From Mucilaginibacter sp. (GTDB taxonomy: Bacteria; Bacteroidota; Bacteroidia; Sphingobacteriales; Sphingobacteriaceae), in the NCBI RefSeq assembly GCF_025359345.1, contig NZ_JANYGQ010000025.1, positions 233,422 to 297,421 on the forward strand: a DNA stretch of 64,000 nt, written 5' to 3'. A program made the translations under genes and the position numbers. Shown here in pieces: positions 59,932-64,000 of the stretch. The notes under the pieces are model-generated. The model was not told the origin of the DNA. It ran no database searches and saw only the letters and a program-made list of their open reading frames with translations. Position 1 is the stretch's first letter. Each line of letters opens with the position of its first letter.

Positions 59932-62778
59932 TTATTTGGTTACCCGGTAAAAACTTTCAGGCGGGCCCAGATAACTTGGTTTTTCACCGCCACAATTGAT
60001 CACGAGTTTTTGCAGCACCACACCCGGATCTATCATCCAGTATTTTAAAACATGCTGCCCTGTTTTGCCTATCCTGTGAATGGAAGTAAGCTTTTTGATA
60101 TTATTGCTTACATCACTGCTCCATTCCTGTGGTGACTGATCTGCATTGATATTAATCACGTGCGGTTGTTCATTATCTATTGAAACAGCATAACGTAAGC
60201 CGTGTGTATTTGTAAAATCAATAGTTGGCGAAATATAGGCCTCAACCTCTACCCTGCCTGTGTCACTTAAATTTATTGTATACTCCAAATGCGGACTATT
60301 ACCTCCGGGGATTTGGCTTTTGGCGGTAACGGGAGCAGGCATTACACCGGATAACGTTCTGCCATACCCGGGGATGACCGTCCATACCGCGTTCTTGTTC
60401 CCAACAACTTTGCTATAATGCTCAGCTTCTATCGCAACAACACCATTTTCTTCATAAAAACCTGAAGCATTCACTGGTAACGTCTTATTTATAAGCACTT
60501 CTAACGCCAATTTTTGATTATTTCCCTCAATAACAACAGGCACCTTGCTTATTCCCTTTGGTGCTTTTGTCCAGTTCACATTTATCCAAAGTCGCTGCTC
60601 GTCAATTATGTCGCCGCGTGCAGGTGTGATCGTTAGATAATTGGCTTCGAGTAAAACTTTATACTCAAAACTACCTCTACCTTTGTTAAAAATTTCGATG
60701 TTATGCTTTTGCTTTTCGCCCTGAAAGAAAGTCAGCGATTGTTTTGACCGCCCCAATTCAGTTCCATCAATACTTACCCCCATTTGCGGCGCGGCTGGCA
60801 TCTGAATAGTCTTCAAATCCGGCAGTTTGTTATGCTCCGGTTGCTGCCAGTAGGTATAGCCGATATGTGTTTGGTCCATCATGTGGTTCCATTTACCATT
60901 GGCCATAATTTTATTGTAGTGGTTGGATATCAGCGAATCGCGTTCATAACACTTCCTTACACTGTCGGCCATTGCCCTAGTGGCCACCCTTCGCTGTGTA
61001 GCATAAAGCTTATTTTTCGCTGTATAGTAATACATTTCGTACAGGTTTGCACAAGCCACCACCGGGTGCAATACCAGTTGGTAATAAGCATCTTTAAATT
61101 GCGCAGGCAGTTTTGTGCTCAAACTTGCGGCAGTGGTTCTCAGGTTTTCATAATCATTTACCACATTTTCAAACTCGTTATAGTTACCCAGGCTATAAGT
61201 GCTGTCGTTAAGCAGTTCAGGCTTTCGACGGGAATTGTATTTGGTGTACAAATTTAAAATACGGGCAATTTCAGCCGCGTGGGCCGTTCCGAATTGTTGG
61301 CCCGCCCATTGCTGCGTATATTTATTCAAGCTGGATGCGGGCCATTTATCCGGCGACCATGCATAATCCAGGAAGAAGCTTATCGGGAATTCCATGGGCT
61401 TTAGATCACCAACGTTTACAACCCAAACCTGCCGGGCGTTGTATTCATAAGCCAAGTGCATTTGCTCCCAGGTCTTACTTATTTGATTGGTGTTAACCCA
61501 TTTATAATTGCGCGGATCGCCAACATAATCAAAGTGGTAATAAATGCCATAACCACCTTTCCTGGCTGGTGCGCCTAATTTGGGTAGTTTGCGAATATTT
61601 CCCCAATTGTCATCACAAAGCAGCAACGTTACGTCATCCGGCACGCGCATGCCTTTATCGTAATAAGCCTGTACTTCTTTATAAAGCGCCCACATTTGTG
61701 CAGTTTGAGCAGCATCTTTCCCGGTAACATCGGCTATTATCTGCCGCTGGTCCTTTACTATCTTTTCCAACAGGGCGATGTTACTGCCTTCAGTCATAGG
61801 CATATCGCCATCGCCCCTCATCCCTACGGTTACAATGGTTTCCTTACTCCCCATGTTTTCGATACCTTTTCGCCAAAAATCGCGCAATACGGCGCCGTTG
61901 GTTTCATAATTCCATGCGCCGCTGCCATAACGTTTCCATTCCTGCTGTGCCCTGTCCATAGGCTCGTGGTGCGACGTGCCCATAACTATACCATATTTAT
62001 CTGCCAGCACGGGGTTGAGTTTGTCATCATCATTAAAAGCGTTCCCCCACATGGCAGGCCACAAATAATTCCCCTTCAAGCGCAAAATGAGTTCGAACAT
62101 TTTTTCATACACCAAATGGTTAACACCACCAAACTTCTCCTTAGCCCAACCCGAAAAAGCCGGTGCCTCGTCATTTATAAATATCCCCCGGTACTTCACC
62201 GCCGGTCCTTTTTCAACATATTTCCCCGGCGTTATAAATAAATTATCGTGATGTGGTATGGGTACATCCGCCCACCAATACCAGGGAGATACACCTATTT
62301 GTGCAGACAACTCATATATGCCGTAAATAGTTCCTCTCTTATCACTACCAACTATAACCAATGCTTTTTTAACACCGGGAACGGGGTTATCAACCACTTG
62401 CGTAATATGCGCTTCCCACTTTCCAACTATACCGCTGGCGTCTATTTTTCCCTGCTTTATCATTTTGTCAATCAGCCCATTTTTGCCGATTGTGCCAATA
62501 ATTATCAACTGCTTTTCTGCGCCGATTTTATTTATAATACCGGGCGACGAATTGGTCACGGCTTTAATATCATTCTGAAAGCTTCTTACCGCGAGCGTAA
62601 CTCCGGGGAACTCCGCGTCGGTTGTGTACAACGTCGTTGATTCGCCATTGGTGGAAACAGCAAAATATCCGGCACCGTTTGTAAACGATATGTGAGGAGT
62701 TTTTGCTAATGATTGCCCGTAGCATGCACATGGAAAAATTAAAACCACAGGCAATAACACACAAAACAAATTTTTCAT
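59932..62778 (-). CDS. GH115 alpha-glucuronidase (xylan alpha-1,2-glucuronidase)
   Basis: 948 residues. A signal peptide (ending YGQS) is followed by the GH115 domain set. The N-terminal alpha/beta domain has VKKALVIVGSDKRGTIYGIYELS; the catalytic barrel shows WYWWADVPIPHHD, KYRGIFINDEAPAFSGW, LKGNYLWPAMWGNAF and WGNIRKLPK. C-terminal beta domains include the SIDGTELGRSKQSLTFF segment and a carbohydrate-binding module near residues 770-940. It removes 4-O-methyl-glucuronic acid side chains from xylan, including internal residues. It is divergent from the LacI gene, and its promoter contains the operator at 62857-62874. Confidence 0.95.
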   Translation of the reverse strand: MKNLFCVLLPVVLIFPCACYGQSLAKTPHISFTNGAGYFAVSTNGESTTLYTTDAEFPGVTLAVRSFQNDIKAVTNSSPGIINKIGAEKQLIIIGTIGKNGLIDKMIKQGKIDASGIVGKWEAHITQVVDNPVPGVKKALVIVGSDKRGTIYGIYELSAQIGVSPWYWWADVPIPHHDNLFITPGKYVEKGPAVKYRGIFINDEAPAFSGWAKEKFGGVNHLVYEKMFELILRLKGNYLWPAMWGNAFNDDDKLNPVLADKYGIVMGTSHHEPMDRAQQEWKRYGSGAWNYETNGAVLRDFWRKGIENMGSKETIVTVGMRGDGDMPMTEGSNIALLEKIVKDQRQIIADVTGKDAAQTAQMWALYKEVQAYYDKGMRVPDDVTLLLCDDNWGNIRKLPKLGAPARKGGYGIYYHFDYVGDPRNYKWVNTNQISKTWEQMHLAYEYNARQVWVVNVGDLKPMEFPISFFLDYAWSPDKWPASSLNKYTQQWAGQQFGTAHAAEIARILNLYTKYNSRRKPELLNDSTYSLGNYNEFENVVNDYENLRTTAASLSTKLPAQFKDAYYQLVLHPVVACANLYEMYYYTAKNKLYATQRRVATRAMADSVRKCYERDSLISNHYNKIMANGKWNHMMDQTHIGYTYWQQPEHNKLPDLKTIQMPAAPQMGVSIDGTELGRSKQSLTFFQGEKQKHNIEIFNKGRGSFEYKVLLEANYLTITPARGDIIDEQRLWINVNWTKAPKGISKVPVVIEGNNQKLALEVLINKTLPVNASGFYEENGVVAIEAEHYSKVVGNKNAVWTVIPGYGRTLSGVMPAPVTAKSQIPGGNSPHLEYTINLSDTGRVEVEAYISPTIDFTNTHGLRYAVSIDNEQPHVININADQSPQEWSSDVSNNIKKLTSIHRIGKTGQHVLKYWMIDPGVVLQKLVINCGGEKPSYLGPPESFYRVTK

Positions 62779-62843
62779 TTGTAGCCTATTTATGGAGAAA
62801 TATTAACGTGGTAGTTGAAAATAAAACAATAAGTTTATATCCT

Positions 62844-62874
62844 CAAATATATTTGTTTTGCAATCGATTGCAAA
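62844..62874 (-). promoter_or_regulatory. Promoter of GH115
   Basis: On the minus strand TTTG, exactly 19 nt, TATATTTG: a perfect match to the Bacteroidota consensus in both boxes and spacing. A start near 62838 gives a leader of about 60 nt. The -33 TTTG is also the outer edge of the operator palindrome. Confidence 0.8.
62857..62874. promoter_or_regulatory. LacI-type operator between GH115 and lacI
   Basis: TTTGCAATCGATTGCAAA is a perfect 18-bp palindrome with a central CG as usual for LacI operators. It fills the space between the -33 and -7 boxes of GH115 and so would block polymerase. It lies 67 bases upstream of the LacI start, which suggests autoregulation as well. Confidence 0.85.
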
Positions 62875-62940
62875 GAATTTCATTTAAAATTAGTTGGGGG
62901 AAATTACCAACCAGATGTATATTTATCATATAGAAATAAC

Positions 62941-63978
62941 ATGGCTGAAACAGGCAAAGAAATAACCATATACGATATTGCTCAAAAGCTTAATATATCT
63001 GCCGCAACCGTAAGCCGGGGCTTAAAAGACCATCCGGGGATAAATAAGAACACTAAAAAGAAGATACTTGCCACAGCAGAGCAAATGGGTTACCGCTCTA
63101 ACTCCTTCGCGAGCAACCTTCGTAAAAAAAATAGTAACATCATCGGTGTAATCGTTCCGCGGCTTAACAGCAACTTTATGTCGGATGTTATAGCCGGCAT
63201 TGAAAAGGTGGTTAATAAGGCTGGATATACGCTCTTTATCAGCCAATCATTTGAATCGATGCAGCACGAAGTCAGTAATGCAAAAGCAATGTTTAACAAC
63301 CGTGTAGACGGTGTATTGGTTTCGTTGGCGTATGATACTACCAATATCAGTCATTTTGAGCAGTTTTCCAGGCGCGATATACCCGTTGTATTTTTCGACA
63401 GAGTAATAGAACACGAAAAATATCCGGCCATTTGTATCGACAATTATAAGGCGGCCTATACTTTGGTAAGCCATCTTATTGAACAAGGTTGTAAAAAAGT
63501 CGTTCATATTAGCGGCGATCAAAGACGTAACGTGTACGCGGACCGCACACGCGGCTATCTGCAGGCATTGAAGGACAACAAACTACCTTTTGAGGCTGAA
63601 CTACTGATAGTTAATGACCTAAGCCAGGCTGCGGCTATACAGGCTGCGGAAAAAATCTTAAAAATGCAACCCCTCCCCGATGCCGTGTTTGCTGCAAGCG
63701 ACTTTTGCGCTATAAACTGTATGCTCGAAATAAAAAAAGCCGGCTTAAAAATACCCGGAGATATAGCTTTCGCTGGTTTTAATAATGACCAGATGGCCTG
63801 CGTGGTTGAACCCCAATTAACAACAATTGACTACAAAGGTTTTGAAATGGGCGAATTTGCGGCAAGAATGATTATCAATCATTTAGAAAACCCAGGCGAG
63901 CTTCAAAATACACATAGCCTTGTATTACGGTCGGAGTTGATTATAAGGAAATCGTCTTTAAAGGCTGGAGTAAAATAA
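62941..63978 (+). CDS. LacI family transcriptional regulator of the glucuronoxylan genes
   Basis: 345 residues. The N-terminal HTH (about 6-30) is ITIYDIAQKLNISAATVSRGL, followed by the hinge SNSFASNLRKKNSNIIGVIVP that enters the minor groove. The periplasmic-binding-type core (about 65-335) has PDAVFAASDFCAINCMLEIK and IAFAGFNND typical of sugar-responsive members. It is divergent from GH115 and probably binds the shared core TGCAATCGATTGCA in front of itself, GH115 and the SDR operon. The inducer is likely a uronic acid or xylo-oligosaccharide, which is inference. Confidence 0.92.
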   Translation: MAETGKEITIYDIAQKLNISAATVSRGLKDHPGINKNTKKKILATAEQMGYRSNSFASNLRKKNSNIIGVIVPRLNSNFMSDVIAGIEKVVNKAGYTLFISQSFESMQHEVSNAKAMFNNRVDGVLVSLAYDTTNISHFEQFSRRDIPVVFFDRVIEHEKYPAICIDNYKAAYTLVSHLIEQGCKKVVHISGDQRRNVYADRTRGYLQALKDNKLPFEAELLIVNDLSQAAAIQAAEKILKMQPLPDAVFAASDFCAINCMLEIKKAGLKIPGDIAFAGFNNDQMACVVEPQLTTIDYKGFEMGEFAARMIINHLENPGELQNTHSLVLRSELIIRKSSLKAGVK

Positions 63979-64000
63979 TTGTTGACTATTTTCCGATACA

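Overview
The window looks like ordinary chromosome of a Bacteroidota member of the family Sphingobacteriaceae, most likely Mucilaginibacter or a close relative. The evidence is a SusC/SusD outer-membrane pair, many TonB and glycan-degradation genes, promoters of the Bacteroidota type (TTTG, about 19 nt, TAnnTTTG), weak ribosome binding sites, futalosine-route menaquinone genes, many small secreted TPR and PepSY-like proteins, and decayed 7-nt-period repeats between genes. I see no tRNA, rRNA, transposase, prophage or CRISPR array. The genus is an inference.

Layout. 0-9.4 kb: a frameshifted DUF4126 membrane gene, a TetR regulator, a candidate small RNA with its own promoter and terminator, a 40-residue membrane peptide, a fused SpmA/SpmB-type membrane protein, a three-gene unit of two DinB proteins and a DUF3052 protein, an AraC-type regulator with a metal-binding-like N-terminus, an ice-binding-like (DUF3494) lipoprotein, a PLP transsulfuration enzyme and an S41 peptidase. 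9.5-12.2 kb: menaquinone genes mqnE and mqnA with a histidine phosphatase between them. 12.3-16.5 kb: a membrane glycosyltransferase, an esterase, an SDR and a PepSY-like periplasmic protein. 16.8-24.6 kb: stress genes, namely fused trehalose-6-phosphate synthase/phosphatase, a GH15 trehalase/glucoamylase-like enzyme, a 1-Cys peroxiredoxin, a cold-shock protein and an MFS transporter. 24.9-31.6 kb: hemF, then gyrA with two secreted TPR proteins. 31.8-35.7 kb: an SDR, a 58-residue lipoprotein, a GNAT and AlbA_2 pair, and a MATE exporter.

35.7-43.7 kb: a GH95-like glycosidase, a histone-deacetylase-fold enzyme, a tightly packed repair/catabolism operon (msrC, alpha/beta hydrolase, 3-methyladenine glycosylase, kynU) and a Dph6-like PP-loop ATPase. 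43.7-48.6 kb: an orphan SusD/SusC pair. 49.2-52.9 kb: a sirtuin lacking the zinc cysteines, and a cobalamin riboswitch controlling a BtuB-like receptor and a small membrane protein. 53-55.1 kb: a class A beta-lactamase-fold serine hydrolase and an SRPBCC protein.

55.4-64 kb is the most coherent system: GH115 alpha-glucuronidase, an SDR, a sialate-O-acetylesterase-type acetyl esterase, a CE15 glucuronoyl esterase and a divergent LacI regulator. Two operators share the 14-bp core TGCAATCGATTGCA. One is built into the -33 box of the GH115 promoter. The other is a perfect 38-bp palindrome touching the -7 box of the SDR-esterase operon. Together they predict a LacI-controlled regulon that strips the uronic acid, acetyl and lignin-ester decorations from glucuronoxylan.
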